The notes: generated by a model from the letters alone, not told the origin. Shown: positions 11,560 to 24,534, counted from the stretch's first letter. The stretch: 64,000 nucleotides of DNA from Cryphonectria parasitica EP155 (GCF_011745365.1 NW_024468913.1:1-64000); one strand, 5' to 3'. Made by a program: numbers and translations.

Positions 11560-14500
11560 AACAGAAATCGCTATCTTTATGTGCTAAGCTCTGATCACTA
11601 GTTTATTAACTAATTTCTACTCTCCTCTTATCTGCTAATCTACAGCTTTTATTATCTTGAGAAAAACCCAGCACAAATTATTCATTTCTATATTATACTA
11701 CTTGCAGCACTGATTCATTTACTTATATAAGAAGCTTTCCTTAAAAAGCTCTTCTTGATCTTTCCTTATAAGATTATAAATCAGCGCTTTCATTCTGAAG
11801 CTAAGAGCTCAGAGCTCTCCTATAACTAATATAAGAAGCTTTGGATACTAGCAGATATTGCTTAGCTTCTGTAAGAAGAACCTCTAATCAGATGCTAGCT
11901 TATCCCAAGAAGCGCAGTATGCCTGAGATATACCACATTTGAAGCATTTAGCATATGCTGCCAGATGCTTTTGTACAAAGATCCCTTTCTGCAGCTGAGC
12001 TTGCCTGCTCTCGATCTCGTGCTAAACTAGATTATGCCTGAATGAGCAGCTCGCCCTAATATGCTGAGCTAGCAAGCTAAGCTCTCTTTCTCAGCCTTTG
12101 CAAAGAATACAGATGCTAGCCCATGCCTCAAGCTGCTGAACTAATGCTATAATCATCTCGCTTCTCTCTTAATAGTTCTTGAGAACTTTTCTCTGTACTC
12201 AGCTGCTTCTTCGCTTCATCTGTTCAAAATGCTTGCTGCTAAGCTCCTGATCAGAATCCAGCTTATGCTCCTAGCTAGCTAGCTTGCAGTAATTATAGGA
12301 AACCTTATCTAGCATACATTGCATTCGATCGAACTGCTTATTAAGAATCTAGTTAAGAAGGATATATTAACATCTCTTTATACACAGATATTAGCTTATC
12401 TCAGAGCTAGCATTCCAAAGCGGATATTCATTCCAGAAAAGAGTTGCTTAAGAGAACTTGCTATCTCAGTCTGCTTGCTTGCTTTCTTAAGCATAATCTC
12501 GCATATTTCTTGAAAGCTCTATATAAATAACTATATGTATATCAGAGATATTCAGATTCATCTTTAATGCACTAATTGCAACAATTATACAATTGTAATT
12601 ATTAATTCATTGCTACAGGATTGCAGTTTTGCTTGAGGCATTAGCAACTCTGCTGTAATAAATCTTACATTCTAGAGCAGATCTAAGGCTCTCTATCTGG
12701 CGAACTGTACTGCTATAGATAATTACCCTTCCCTTCTTTATCTTAGCAAGGGTTTTCTCTATCTTTCTGCAGACAGAAGCTTCTTTCTGATTAAAAGAGA
12801 TCTGTTGAATGATATAGTGAATATTCTTGCAAATAGTAGATATTCGAAAAACTAATGATTCAGAGATGCATAGAGCCTGAAAGAGAGATGCTTCATCCTT
12901 TGGCAGTAGTATAGCTATAAGGAAGATCCGCTGTATACTAAATGCTGCAATAGCAGATCCAAGCTCTTGAAGTTTTGATTGAAAAATATTATTTGCATTA
13001 AGAGCAATATAGCACTTATCTATTATAATACAGTTAAGCTACTCTCGAGCATGCAAGCAATTAATAAAGCTGGAGAACTGCTTAGAGATAGCAGATTCAG
13101 ATGAAATAAAGATAATAGCAGCAGTATAGTTAAGCTTGAATGAGATCTATATAGATATATTAATCTAATAAGTTTAGTATCTCTGAAATAAATCTTTCTG
13201 AAGAGCAATAAGCAGAGTAATAACAATTATTATGCTCTGAGATAAACAGTATGCTGGAAATAAAAAGAAAAGAGCTTTTCCACTGCTTATATCAGCAATC
13301 TGCAGAATAGGAATCTCTCCTCAAGCAATTGCACGGAGAACAGGCTCCTAGTTGCCTCGAAACTGAGCCTCTGCTCTGATTATCTATTATAATTGGCTAA
13401 GAAGATTAGTTTTGTATAGCTAACAAAAGCGCTACAGCCAGCTCTGCTCTTATTCCTTCTCAAAAACCTCTTTCTTTCGCTTGGAGAGCACTGTAGAGGC
13501 GGAATAGCTTTGAAACCCAAGAAAGCGATGCCACTGAATGCTAGCTCTTCAAAACTGGTTTCTCCGAATAGCTGTCTCAAACAGGCTCAGCTGCAGCTCT
13601 CTTCTATATACTATATACGCTACAGCTATGCTATGCTCAGCTTGCAGATCGAGAATATTGTTAGCTTCTTCATCATTACTAGTCAGATCATCTCCGCTGC
13701 TCTCAAGCTAGCTTTATATATTGCTTTGATAGCTTTTCCCAAGATATTAATAAGCAATAGCAATCGCAATATGCTGCCAAGCACTGATCATAAGCTTTGT
13801 ATCTGTCAGCTGCAGGCTGTACTGCTGAAGAAGGCGTCTTATCCGATCTGCAAGCTATAGCTAGGAGCTAGGGGCTGAGAAGCTGTATTTCCTCTCTTCT
13901 TCTGAGTTTGCTAGTAGGAGGATCTGATCAGCTTAGAGCAGAAGGCTTCTTGCTTAGCCAGCTCCAAGAAGCTCTTCGATCTGCTGCTAGAAGGGGAGAG
14001 CTAGCTAGAGATATCAGATAAGAAGAGCGCCTATCTTGTACAGCAGATATCAGTAGATGATCTTAAGCTAATCAGATGCTTGATAGCTCTTATAGTAAAA
14101 AATAACAAAACAGATCAGCTTATTATAAAGAAAGATATTTCGGAGGCTTCTGTATACTGAGTTCTCTGATCGAAGCTTGAGGATCTCAGTAGTGCGAGCT
14201 GGCTAGCTTTCAGAGAAATGCAGAAGAAGGAGGATCTGCTTACGAAACCTCTCCGCTCGGAAGCGGAACTGGCTAATAGCAGAAGCCTGGAGCTGTTAGC
14301 TATACTTATCAAACTATGTAGCATACAGCTCTGTACTGCTCAGGATATACTCCAGAAGCCACTGCTAGCTATCTACAAGCCATTAGTTGCAGCGATCAGT
14401 AAGAAAGGAATAGCTAATCTAGTCTTTATGATAATCATCCTGAAGCAAAAGCTAGTTAATCTGGAGCAAAGCTTCCAGATCTAGCAATTCGAGCATCTCA

Positions 14501-16050
14501 GCAAAGCTCTGCTGTGCTAGGCTGAGAAGATTGTAAATCATATCGGAGATCTGATTAGTATGCAGCTGGATGTTATAATAGGAAATAAGATTCCCTTGCT
14601 AGTTTATTCTGCTCTAAACAGCAGTAGTATAGCAGATCTTGAAGCTATAGGATCTAGCTTCGAAGATCCAGTTAAGAGAAGTAGGCTTGATCTCGGAGCT
14701 AGTGATTGTTATAAATCGGAAGACCCTTAGCTGCAGAAATTCAAAGAGCTTGCAGCAATGCTTCAGTGCTTCTTTCCGCAAGATCCTCTGAGATAGCACA
14801 GCCAGCTTCTCGTTCACCTCCTCCTCCCGCTCAAAATAAGCCTGAAGAACTATAAGTATGCAAGCCAGCTTAATAATAGCAGAGTAAACAAAAGTATAAT
14901 TAAGCAATATTTTCCATTCATTATCTGCTTGGATATCGAGAATAGCAAGAGCGCTAAGAAGAGCACTCTTATATTCAGCATCTGGAAAAGAATAATCGAG
15001 AAGCTGAATTACAAAGTTCAGGTATGCTTTATTCTAGCATACTGCAGCTGTAGCAGAAGGAATCCCAGCTGTATTTTCAAGCTAATGCAGGAGACGGGTA
15101 TAAAGAGTGCTCTGTTTGGTAATAAAGCAATAGAGAGGTTTCTGATTAGAGCTGAGAGCTTGTATCTATATAATATAGCTTAGAATGCAGCGCTAGACCT
15201 CCATATATTGCTGCTATGAACTGCTCTTGAGTTAGCTATCAAATAGCTATTTAGGTTTAATATACTTATTCTTCCGATTAATCTCGAAGAGAACAGAATA
15301 GCTAATAACAGATGCAACTGCAGTATAGCAGGCTTGCTGAGCATTGCGCTAAAAGCTCTGCTAGAGGGTCTGCAGAGTCAGCTCGTTATCCCGGATCAGC
15401 GAGACCAGCTCCTTAGTTCTGATCAGATCTAGCTTCTGCAGATAAGTTGCTCAGCCTACTCTTCGGAGCCAGAGGTTGAGCTCCAGCTGGTTGTTTCCTT
15501 CCTGAATAATCCGGTTTGTTGAGTTGGCCAGCTGCTGCTATACCTAGCGGAAGAATGCTATAATCAGCTATCTCGGATTCTCTGGAATGCTGGGTTAGCT
15601 ATTCTCAGGCCTGCTCTGGCGTTGAATCTCGAACCATCTGCTAGCCTGCTAGCTTGGAAAGAGCCTTTGGCAGCATACCTGCATTTGCTATGGAACGGAA
15701 AAGGCTATCTCCTGAGCAGACAAGCAGCTATCTGTACAGGGATTTACTCATCTATATAAGAAGCAGTAATAGTTTTGCATCTTATGAGCTTGCCTGATAA
15801 TGAAAGAGCATTCTCAATAAGCAAGGCTATTGGTCTGAATATTGCTAAGTAGCAGAATAGCGATGCTTGCTGAATTAGGAAACTGGAAATGCTGCAGATC
15901 TTGTTGAATACAATAAATGCTAAGCAAGCTCTGAATACAGCTTGCAATAGCTTATCACTCTTTCCTAAGCATTCTATAGCATACTGAAGCTAGATACGCT
16001 GCTATCTCATCAGCTATAATACCAAACTAGCATTCTCTGCATATTACAAT
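11560..16050 (-). pseudogene. Second telomere-linked RecQ-type helicase (TLH2), decayed
   Basis: Minus-strand reading gives a long helicase of the TLH kind, less decayed than TLH1. In order: an N-terminal block with LWLRRVGWATYL (about 15,440-15,500) typical of the family's long N-terminal region; a conserved middle block (about 14,050-14,700); a segment resembling the pre-helicase domain (about 13,640-13,800); a degraded Walker A region reading EKLFFF (about 13,262-13,290); motif Ia (IIIVV); a DExH box degraded to DKCY (about 12,998-13,040); a TATLPP-like motif read as IAILLP (about 12,900-12,940); the helicase-C strand RVIIYS (about 12,700); and a C-terminal Cys-rich patch KCFKCGISQAYC (about 11,890-11,950). 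Stops interrupt it throughout, so no product is expected. Similar organisation to TLH1 suggests tandem capture of chromosome ends. The domain call is firm; the ends are approximate. 16,051-16,284 holds nothing recognisable. Confidence 0.82.
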
Positions 16051-16284
16051 ATGCAATAGAGAATAGAAAAACAAAGAATAGATAGAATCAGCTATAGCTA
16101 AGTTCTGATTAGAATAGCAGATTAGAAATGCAGATTGGAATAAGCTCTAAAAATAATGCTAGATAATTAGTTGTTTTCAATACAGATAGAAATGCAAATC
16201 TAACCTTCTCAATCTTTATCTTAGAAATGCAAATTCTGCAATTGAAATAAAAAGAGAGATGATAAGAACTTGAAATTCAGAAAT

Positions 16285-16647
16285 GATAGAGTTTTAAGGA
16301 AAGCGATCAGACTTCAAATTGAAATGAAACAGAAAGCTTAAAATTTGAGTTAAGGACAGTTTGCAGAAAAGAAAACGATCTGCTACTCTCTGCATTTGCT
16401 AGCGCCGAAAATTCTCCCACCCAAAAAAACTGTCCTTTATCTTGAGGATACTTTGATTTTAGGATAGAGTTTTAAGGAAAGCGATCAGACTTCAAATTGA
16501 AATGAGACAGAAAGCTTAAAATTTGAGTTGAGGACAGTTTACAGAAGAAAAAAACGATCCTCTTACCCCTGTTTTTGCTAGCGCCAAAAAATTTCTCACT
16601 CAAAAAAACTGTCCTCTACCTTGAGGACACTTTGACTTTAGGATAGG
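16285..16647. repeat. Two tandem 178/179-bp units with inverted arms
   Basis: Units start with GATAGAGTTTTAAGG at 16,285 and 16,463, and the flanking GATAG recurs at 16,642, giving periods of 178 and 179 bp. Each unit contains an inverted pair: AAGGACAGTTT/AAACTGTCCTT in unit 1 and GAGGACAGTTT/AAACTGTCCTC in unit 2, about 75 bp apart. The array ends exactly where truncated chromovirus sequence begins, so it marks a rearrangement or insertion junction. It may be a tandem MITE or a subtelomeric satellite monomer. Confidence 0.7.
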
Positions 16648-17079
16648 ATTAAGGAACCAATTCTATAGAAGGGAGATAAGATTTATCTACTTCGAAAAAA
16701 TATTAAAATAACTAGATCTAGTAATAAGCTTAATCATAAGAAGTTAGAACTATTCAAAATCTTGCAACAGATTTCTCCGATTAATTATAAGTTAGTATTA
16801 TCTTATAAAATAAGAATATACTCAGTTTTTCATATCTTACTGCTAGAATCAGCAGTACAGGAAATACTAGCAGATAATATAGCAGAAGTAGAAAATAACG
16901 AACCAGAGTATAAGATAGAAAAGATTCTCAAGCATAGAAGCACAAATAGCATGAGAGAATATCTTATCAAATGGAAAGGCTATTCAGCGAGCGAAAACTC
17001 ATAGAAACCATGGAAGAACGTCGAGAACGCTCAAGAAAGAGTAGCTGAGTATTGGAAAAGAAAGGAAACCAGTATCTAA
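16648..17079 (+). pseudogene. Copy B integrase tail and chromodomain
   Basis: The frame from about 16,762 carries the region linking integrase to chromodomain and the chromodomain itself (about 16,920-17,000), with the hallmark YLIKWKGY motif. The chromodomain of Ty3-type chromoviruses directs integration to marked heterochromatin. Here TGGGAACC in element A is TAGAAACC, a G-to-A-made stop inside the domain. The remainder of pol is missing upstream. Confidence 0.8.
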
Positions 17080-17084
17080 GATAA

Positions 17085-17702
17085 TCACTCCGCTCCGAAC
17101 TGAGATTCAGAGCCCTCAGAAGTCTCATTCTCCAGGAAATCCAACCAATCTACCACTGCATTCCCTACATTCACAGAATTCCAGTTAAAACTCTTAAAAA
17201 AAGAATCTCCAGCAATCACAGCAGATTCCTCTGCAACTACAGAACGAACCCCGGCAGCGACGCGAGCCTGCTTCTCCGCTTTCACCCTTTCCAACTCCTC
17301 CACATTATCAATACCCCAATAAACAGCGCATATCATCTTTTCGTACTACATCCTTTTCTGCTTATGCAGCCTAAGAAGTTTAGTATTCAGCTCAGCAGCC
17401 TCCTCTTCAATCATCTCCACTTCTGCTTCCAGATAATGGTATTGAGCAATTATACGATTCAATTGTACAGGCATCAGGCTACGAACATCGCAATTCGATA
17501 AACTCAGATGTATGCAGATTTAACAACGGAAAGATTCGGATTCAGCAATCTTGCACTCAGCCGAAAGATTATAATCTTCGCAGTATGAGCAAAGCATGAG
17601 CGAAAGAGAATCGAAGGTAGCTATAGCAGAAAGAAGGAATGATTTCTGCAAAGAATGAGAATAAGGCTTAGCAATATAACAAGAACTGACTCTATTCAAC
17701 AT
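17085..17702 (-). pseudogene. Antisense Cys-rich/coiled-coil gene, copy B version
   Basis: Antisense to the retroelement, between chromodomain and 3' LTR, same layout as the intact version at 34,949-35,569. It starts with MLNRV, retains a CSYC cysteine pair, a helical central region and an acidic, Trp-containing C-terminus. It is broken by stops at about 17,520 and 17,350. Function unknown. Confidence 0.65.
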
Positions 17703-17792
17703 CTTGATTAGGAAGGCAAGATTACAAATGAAAGATTTGCTAGGATACTTACGAAAGATTATTGGAAATAATAACTAATAGAAGGGAAATGA

Positions 17793-18235
17793 TGTTATAA
17801 TCTATCCAACATGCAGATTATAGAACAGATTACGAATAACAGAAACCAGATATCAAGGATTCAACATTCTAACAAAGCATTGATTACATAACTCAGAGTT
17901 AGGATTATTAGCGGATAGATACAGTTAACGTCTATCCCGTCGATGAGGGAATCGATGGGGTTAATATCGATCCTATTTATTCGAACTGAAGAACCGAGTA
18001 TATGAAGGTTTACATTTCCTACTGTTAGATAGATTTCCTTCGAGAAGTTCTTCAGTTGTCAATCTAAGTATTCAGTCTCATACACTGAATAGCTCCAAAA
18101 GCAGTGAACACTTGCATCGCTTATTAGGACTTGTACGGTTCCGTATTCAAGAACTTGATACTTTGATACCGCTCTTGTTAGCATAAACCCCTCCGTATAC
18201 TTAGGAATCTTCGGATTACTGCAATGCTCATTATA
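17793..18235 (+). repeat. 3' LTR of chromovirus copy B
   Basis: Aligns over its length with the 453-bp LTRs of element A. It is 443 bp here. Differences are mostly transitions, as expected from RIP-like decay. Confidence 0.85.
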
Positions 18236-18391
18236 TTCAGATAAACAAAATAACTATATCAAGAATGTATACAGTATACTAGCATACGAATATCAGAGAA
18301 TCAGAGCAACTTACAAATGTATTAAAAAATACTGAAATCTATTAAGCTTTAGGAAAAGAATTGAAAACATTCTATAACAATGCAATAGCTG
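18236..18391 (+). mobile_element. Copy 0 fragment (integrase region), left piece
   Basis: Matches 33,675-33,823 of element A with many transitions. It ends at AGCTG (18,387-18,391), the target duplication of element C. Its continuation is at 28,664. Confidence 0.85.
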
Positions 18392-18856
18392 TATAATGAG
18401 CACTGCAGCAATCCGAAGATTCCTAAATATACAAAGAGATTTATGCTAACAAGAGCAGTATCAAAGTATTAAGTTCTTGAATACGGAATCATACAAGTTC
18501 TAATAAGCAATGCAAGTATTCACTGCCTTTGGAGCTACTCAGTATATAAAACTGAATACTTAGATTAACAACTGAAGAGCTATATACTGGATCTGTCTAA
18601 TGGTAATGAATGTATTCTTATATATTCAGCTCTTCAGTATAGACTGTAAGAATTGGTGGTTGATTGTTACAGTTCACTGCCTGAACCGTAAGAACCGATC
18701 GTCGACTGCTCCGATCTCTTTCTGATTGGTTGTAACCTATAACCCTAACCCTAGATTACGTAATCCTTGTATTGTTTACCTGATATTAAGTTGTAATACC
18801 TAGTTCCTTGTTGGTAGAGCTTGTTCCGTAACCTACATATCGGATGAATCATAATA
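18392..18856 (-). repeat. Element C 3' LTR
   Basis: 465 bp. Contains AACCCTAACCCTAG at 18,741-18,754, an internal telomere-like stretch including both telomeric variants. Terminal dinucleotides are degraded (TA...TA in place of TG...CA) by transitions. Confidence 0.9.
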
Positions 18857-18949
18857 TCATCTCTCTCCTATCAATCGTTATCCTCAACAATCTTCTGTAA
18901 GTATTCTAACAAACCTCCTATACATAATCTTACCTTCCTAATCCGAACA

Positions 18950-19522
18950 ATGAGCAGAATCGATAAAACTCGCTACAAAAAGACGGAACAGTCTACCTCC
19001 CTCTAGCTTATCACCCTTTCTCATTATATTGAAATGCTAACGTATTCCTTCTATAGCAATCGCAAAGCTCGCTGCCTTACTTCCAAGGAAGATTCGTTAT
19101 GCTATACGGAATGCATTAAGCACAAGCATAGGAACTGTAATATGCACAGATTGTCGCCATCACAGATAGAGAAGATTGTAGCTCAGCATTCCGCTGCTGA
19201 AGCCGCTCTTAACGATGCAGAGGAGGAGCTAGAGCGTGCTACAGCCAAGGTACGCCAGCTGCGGAAACAGCGCAAGCTGTAAGCTGAGAAAATGGCGCGC
19301 GCTGTTCATTGTAATCTGGATATGATTGAAAAGCTTAACTGTATGAAAGCGAAGAAGCTAGCGAGGGAGCAGCAGGCCCGTGTTCCTGTTGGTCCGCTTC
19401 CTAAGAGATTTTCTGCTTTAGTTTCGAAAGAGCTCTTCTGGTCTCCTGGTAGTATGTTGAACTATTCCTTTTTAGGTGATATAGATAGTATTGAAGGTAA
19501 TGAAGGTTCTTCTGATGCTTAA
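18950..19522 (+). pseudogene. Antisense Cys-rich/coiled-coil gene, element C version
   Basis: Opposite to the element's gag-pol, between its chromodomain and 3' LTR. Starts MSRIDKTRYKK, followed by a Cys cluster, a helical KIVAQHSAAEAAL segment, and an acidic C-terminus. It carries only two stops over 190 codons (about 19,003 and 19,280), clearly fewer than the element's gag or pol. It is closer to the copy 0 version than to the element A version, so at least two sequence subtypes exist. Confidence 0.65.
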
Positions 19523-19559
19523 AAGGCTCGTTCCGAGTCTCAGTCTAGGGCGGAGCAAT

Positions 19560-22500
19560 CGTCCTAGGTGCTGATTCCTCTCTTTTTCCAATATTCAGCT
19601 ATCTTTTCCTGAGCATTTTTAATGTTTTTCTGCAGTTCCTATGAGTTTTCGCTCGCTGGATAGCCTTTCCATTTGATGAGGTATTCCCTCGTGTTGTCTA
19701 TGCCTCTGTACTTGAGAATCTTCTCTATCTCATATTCTAGTTCATTGTTTTCCACTTCTGCTGTATTGTTTGTTAGTATTTCCTGTGCTGCTAGTTCTAG
19801 CAGTAAGATATGAAAAACCGGGTATATCCTCATCTCATGAGATAATGCTAATTCGTAATTAACTGGAAAGATCTATTATAAGATTTTGAATAATTCTAAC
19901 TTCTTATAATCGAGTTTATCGCTAGATCTTATTATTTTAATGTTTTTTCGAAGTAGATAAACCTTATCTCCCTTCTGTAGGATTGGTCTCTCAATCCTCT
20001 TGGAGTTTGCATATCATATCATTCGTTTTTAAACAAATTATAGTTCTAATTAGAGTTCCTCCTAAACTTTTCTAATCTTCTTAACTCTTTTATCTGCAGC
20101 TTCTGCATCTGCTCCTAGCAATACCTCGTAGTAAGCTGTTGGGTTGTATCTGTAGAATGTAAAAAATAATAATTTCTTTATTATGCTCATATCTGCATTA
20201 TTATAAGCGAACTATGCAAGAAGCAATAGATTAACTCAGTTGTTCTGTTCCTAGTTAATATAATATTATAAATACTATTTAACAACTTGATTCATTCTTT
20301 TCATCTATTTATCTATTTGTAGATAAAATGCTATAAACATTTTGTAATATATTCCAAGCTGTTTCATAAGTAAAGTTCAAAATTTTGAATTGAACTTTCT
20401 ATCTCTATCGGAGATTATTTTCTCTAGCATGCTGTAATTAGTAATGATTATTCTAAGGAATGCATATGCAAGTTCCTCTGCTATATTGCTTTCCTTATAG
20501 AGAAGAAAGTAAGCATACTTGCTTAGTTTGCAAACTATTACTAGAATACTATTATATTGCATCTTAGTTAAGAATTCTTGTAAGAAAAATAGCTTAGTAA
20601 TAAAGTTTAGACTAATGAATTGCTAAACAGTTGTAAATATTAGTAAGGAATGCAATAATCTATAAAGCTTGTATCTTTCTGCCTTATTCTTCTTGCAGCT
20701 ATTGTATTATTATAAAATGCTCTCAATTCTTTTCCTAAAACCTAATAGATTCCAGTATCTTTTAATGCATTCATAGATTGCTTTAATTCTCTGATATTCA
20801 TATACAGGCGCACTATATACACTCTTGATATAATTATCTTATTTATCTGAAATCATTGATTCTGGATTCTTTTCCAAAAGTTCTATCCTAAGAGCAGCAT
20901 TCAGTTCCCTGTATACATTAACGAGATTTCCTGATTCATCTTAAACAAAGATATTCTATATATTCGAAGAATCTGCATCTCAATAGTCTAATCTTCTGCT
21001 AAGAGCATCTACTCGCTCGTTCTTCAAGCTTTTGCAGTATACAATCTTGAAATCGAACTGTAAAAGAAATTCTACTCATCTAACTTATTGCTTATTCAAA
21101 ACCTTAGTTATTATAAATGTAATCAGATTCTTATAATCCGAATAAACTATAATCGGGTATTATACGCTAATAAGATAGTATTGCTACTTTTCAAAGACTT
21201 TTACTATTGCTATAAGTTCCTAATCAGAGATTTCATAGTTAACTTCTGAGCTGTTTAACTTCTTTAAGAAGTTGCTTATAATTCTTAAACATTCTTGATT
21301 ATCTCGTTAGCTAAGTTATTCTCCGAGTGCATATTTTAATGTATTAGTTTCAACTTCAAAGAATTTATAGAGATCTGCTTTATACAGAACTGATTCTAAA
21401 GTAATATACTTAATAATCTCATCAAAAGCTTCTTATGCCTTAGGAGTTTATTCGAAGAAGTGCTTCTTTTTAGTGAGATTTGTAAAGGGATGTACAATTC
21501 AGCTGTAATTTCTAATAAACTGCTTATAGAAGTTAACATATTCGAGAAAAGATCTAATATTCCTAACATTCCTAGAAACTGGCTAATTCCTAACAGCTTC
21601 TATCTTGTTCTTCTGTAACTTAATGCATTCTAGCTTAATTGTAAATCTGAAGTAGTTAACCTTTTATACATGAAAGTGATTCTTTGCAGATTCCACAAGG
21701 AGTTTTGCATCTTAAAGCATTTGCAATACTGTTTTCACATATTTCTTATATTCTTCAAGTATTCGAGAATAGATAAGAATATCATCGAGATAAATAATAA
21801 CGAATTGATTCAGATGCTTGTATAGAACGTGATTAATCATTTTCTGAAACGAAGCTAGGACGTTTGTTAAATCAAAGAGCATAACCAAATATTCGTAATA
21901 TCTGTAGCGTATTCTGAAAGCAGTTTTTCATTCTTCTTCTTCTTTTACTCTAATCAAATTATAAGCTTCTTTTAAATCTAAAACTGTAAACCATTATGCT
22001 CCTTGCAGCTTATCTCGTAATTCCTTAATAAATAGCAATGAATACTGATTCTTAATCGTAATATTATTAAGTTGCTTGTAATCAATACATAGCTTAAGCT
22101 TGCTATTCTTTTTGAGTATAAACAGAATAGGATATCCTGCTAATAATTACAATAATCATATATATTCCTTCTTAAGATTCTCATCAAGATACTCCCGAAG
22201 TGCCTCTAGTTATACTTTATCTAATCTGTAGATAGGAAAGAATTTGAGCTATTTCCCTTCTTATAGCAGAATCTTATGATTATATGAACTATATTCTAGC
22301 AATTCCGTATTCAATTCTTCCTGAAACAGTTTCTTAAACTTGTAATATTCTCGTGATATATTCGCAAGTATTGATTCTAGTTCTTATGCTATTTCTGCTA
22401 CCTGAAGGAACAATAAGTACTGTTGAGCATGCTTCTTTTCTGATAGCGTTTTCGAAGGCTTTGAGCGTTCGCTCCAAGCTGGACCGAGCGCTCGAGAGCT

Positions 22501-24063
22501 TAGTTTCAAGGTTTTTTCTGTATAAATCTACAACTCACTTTCTAAAGCTTTTCCTTATCGCTTCAGAGCAAACCAACTTACTGAGAATCTCGCTTCCATT
22601 GTTTTGCTAATCTATTAGCGCTCTAACACTGTTTGAGTTTGCTTATTACTAGATTCTTCTCCTTAAACTGCTAGCTTTACTGATTTAAAAGTATGTATGA
22701 AGTTGTATAAAGCTTCTTTTCCTGAGTATTCTTCAATTACTAGCTTCAATCCTGCACTATTGATTGTAACTATTTCTCTGGATATAGCTTGTTCTCATAA
22801 GATCTAGCTAGTAATTCAATTAATTCGAGGATTATGCTTCTTAAGCTATGGAAGCTCTATAATCAGCTCATGCTATACTGTATTCGTAATGTTAAAAGAA
22901 GCTCTAATTATATATTCTTGAATCAAAATAGATAAATAATCAGTCTCCTTATTAATTACTTCTTGGTTGTATACAACAGATTGTTCTTTTATAGTGCTGA
23001 GAGTATATAAGCGCTTCTTTCATTTCCATTATAATTATATCTAATTAATAATGTATGGAAATATAAAGTTTCCCTAAGCGCTACTGTTCAATAGTGCACT
23101 ATACTTGTATTCTTGAATATATATATCGAACTTAATATAAGCATAGTTTGTTCTAATAGCTTCATATAGAGACTGTTTTAGTTTAATCATCTGCAGTTTC
23201 TTTACAAGCAATCCTATTCTTTTGAATTTATTGAAAGCTGCTTGTCCTTCTAAGCCTGCTTCGCTGCTTCTTAAGCAAGCTTCTTAGCTTGTTTTTGCTT
23301 ATATCATTATTATTCCTAGTTTTTCTTTTATCAATGCTAGTTGCAAATCTTATTATTAATGTAAATTATGCAGAATATCGTTTTATACTGCTATTATTTT
23401 ATTTTCTTGTTTATATATTGTATAGAGCAGTTATCTAGTAGTCTAATATATACGTTGTAATGCTATCTGTTGAGAATCTCTCTGAAACAAAGTTTCTGTT
23501 CTTCAACAGCCTGAAGGATTTGTTCTGATTCTCTAATGAAGAACTATTCGTATTGCATCTTATCTGAGAAATGCATTCTGCAGCTATAATAAGTGCAGGA
23601 GATTCAAGCTAATTCGTGATATAGATTGTGAAGTAGACTGATCCGAGAATCCTTATTTCCTCATACTTCGATGTTCTGCAAGAGGATGCAGATAAAAAGC
23701 TTTTTCAGCTTTATTTCGTAAATAAGATATTCGATTCATATTATTTCCTTATTCCATCCAATACCAAAGAGAAACCTTCTTTTAAGCTTGTTAAGCATGT
23801 TATTCGCAGGGAGCTTTTGCAAGCTGCTAGGTTGTTTGCTCTAGCTTAATCCTTCTGTTGCTTGAGAAGCATTCTCTGTGTTATCTAGATGTTCATATTA
23901 GTAGCTAAGAGAGTATCATTCTTTATTCATGTTCCTGGTTATAATGCTTGGTATAAGCAATGAAGAATGTTGAAGGGTATTATTATTAAGCTCTTCTTCC
24001 AATGCTTGAATACTCTATTCCACAACATCAGAGCAATCCGAGTTGCTACTCATAAGGGTGCTG
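19560..24063 (-). pseudogene. Element C pol (protease to chromodomain), decayed
   Basis: Reading on the minus strand from high to low coordinates: protease region, reverse transcriptase (about 22,300-21,500), RNase H (about 21,450-21,000), integrase (about 20,850-20,050) and chromodomain (about 19,833-19,640, with YLIKWKGYPASENS). The stretch 20,377-20,562 reads as the integrase catalytic-core segment with ISDRDRKFNSKF. Many stops. Not functional. Confidence 0.8.
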
Positions 24064-24068
24064 AGCGT

Positions 24069-24282
24069 TGTCAGGGCCGATTGTGCCAGCAAGGCTCAGA
24101 GCCAGCTAAGCCAGCTGGATTACGGATGACTAAGCAATATGCGGCTATAAAGCGGCTTTCTAGCCACGTCAGCACTGCTGAGCAGAACTTAGCTCCTTAG
24201 GCCTCAATGTTATTCTGGTTGTATACCCCTGAAAGAGAGAAAAGACCTCGCCACATTGCCTTTGCAACCTTTCCACCTGACA
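24069..24282 (+). repeat. Left LTR of mini element
   Basis: 214 bp, identical to the right copy. It carries a TATA-like GCTATAAAG near 24,146. Confidence 0.9.
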
Positions 24283-24403
24283 GTTTGAGGCCTGGCCCTT
24301 TTAAAGGAAGCAATCCGGCGAGGCTTTCTATCTTTTTTTTCCCTAGGAGCAGCGCTAACACTGAGCAGGAGCAGAGCAAACGATCAGACCACTATCCTTT
24401 TCG

Positions 24404-24530
24404 AACCTTCAAGCCTTTGACCTTCGAGCCTTTGACCTTCGAGCCTTTGACCTTCGAGCTTTTGATCTTCGAGCTTTTAACCTTCGAGCCTTTGACCTTC
24501 GAGCCTTCGATTTTCGAGCTTTCGAGCCTT
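24404..24530. repeat. 15-bp minisatellite
   Basis: About eight copies of CCTTTGACCTTCGAG with small variants. Being a multiple of three it stays open on both strands, giving FEPLT repeats on plus and SKVKG-type repeats on minus. I take these frames as by-products of the repeat. Confidence 0.85.
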
Positions 24531-24534
24531 GAAT

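Larger units (their letters stand above)
16648..18235 (+). mobile_element. Chromovirus copy B, 5'-truncated
   Basis: Begins abruptly in the region corresponding to about 34,522 of element A and continues through the integrase C-terminal region, chromodomain, the antisense-gene region and a 3' LTR (17,793-18,235, 443 bp, TG-type start and ...ATTATA end). A purine tract GAAGGGAAATGA precedes the LTR as polypurine tract. Downstream sequence is the integrase region of another copy (copy 0), so B had inserted into copy 0. The five bases after the LTR (TTCAG) would be its target duplication, but the left counterpart has been lost with the 5' end. Confidence 0.8.
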
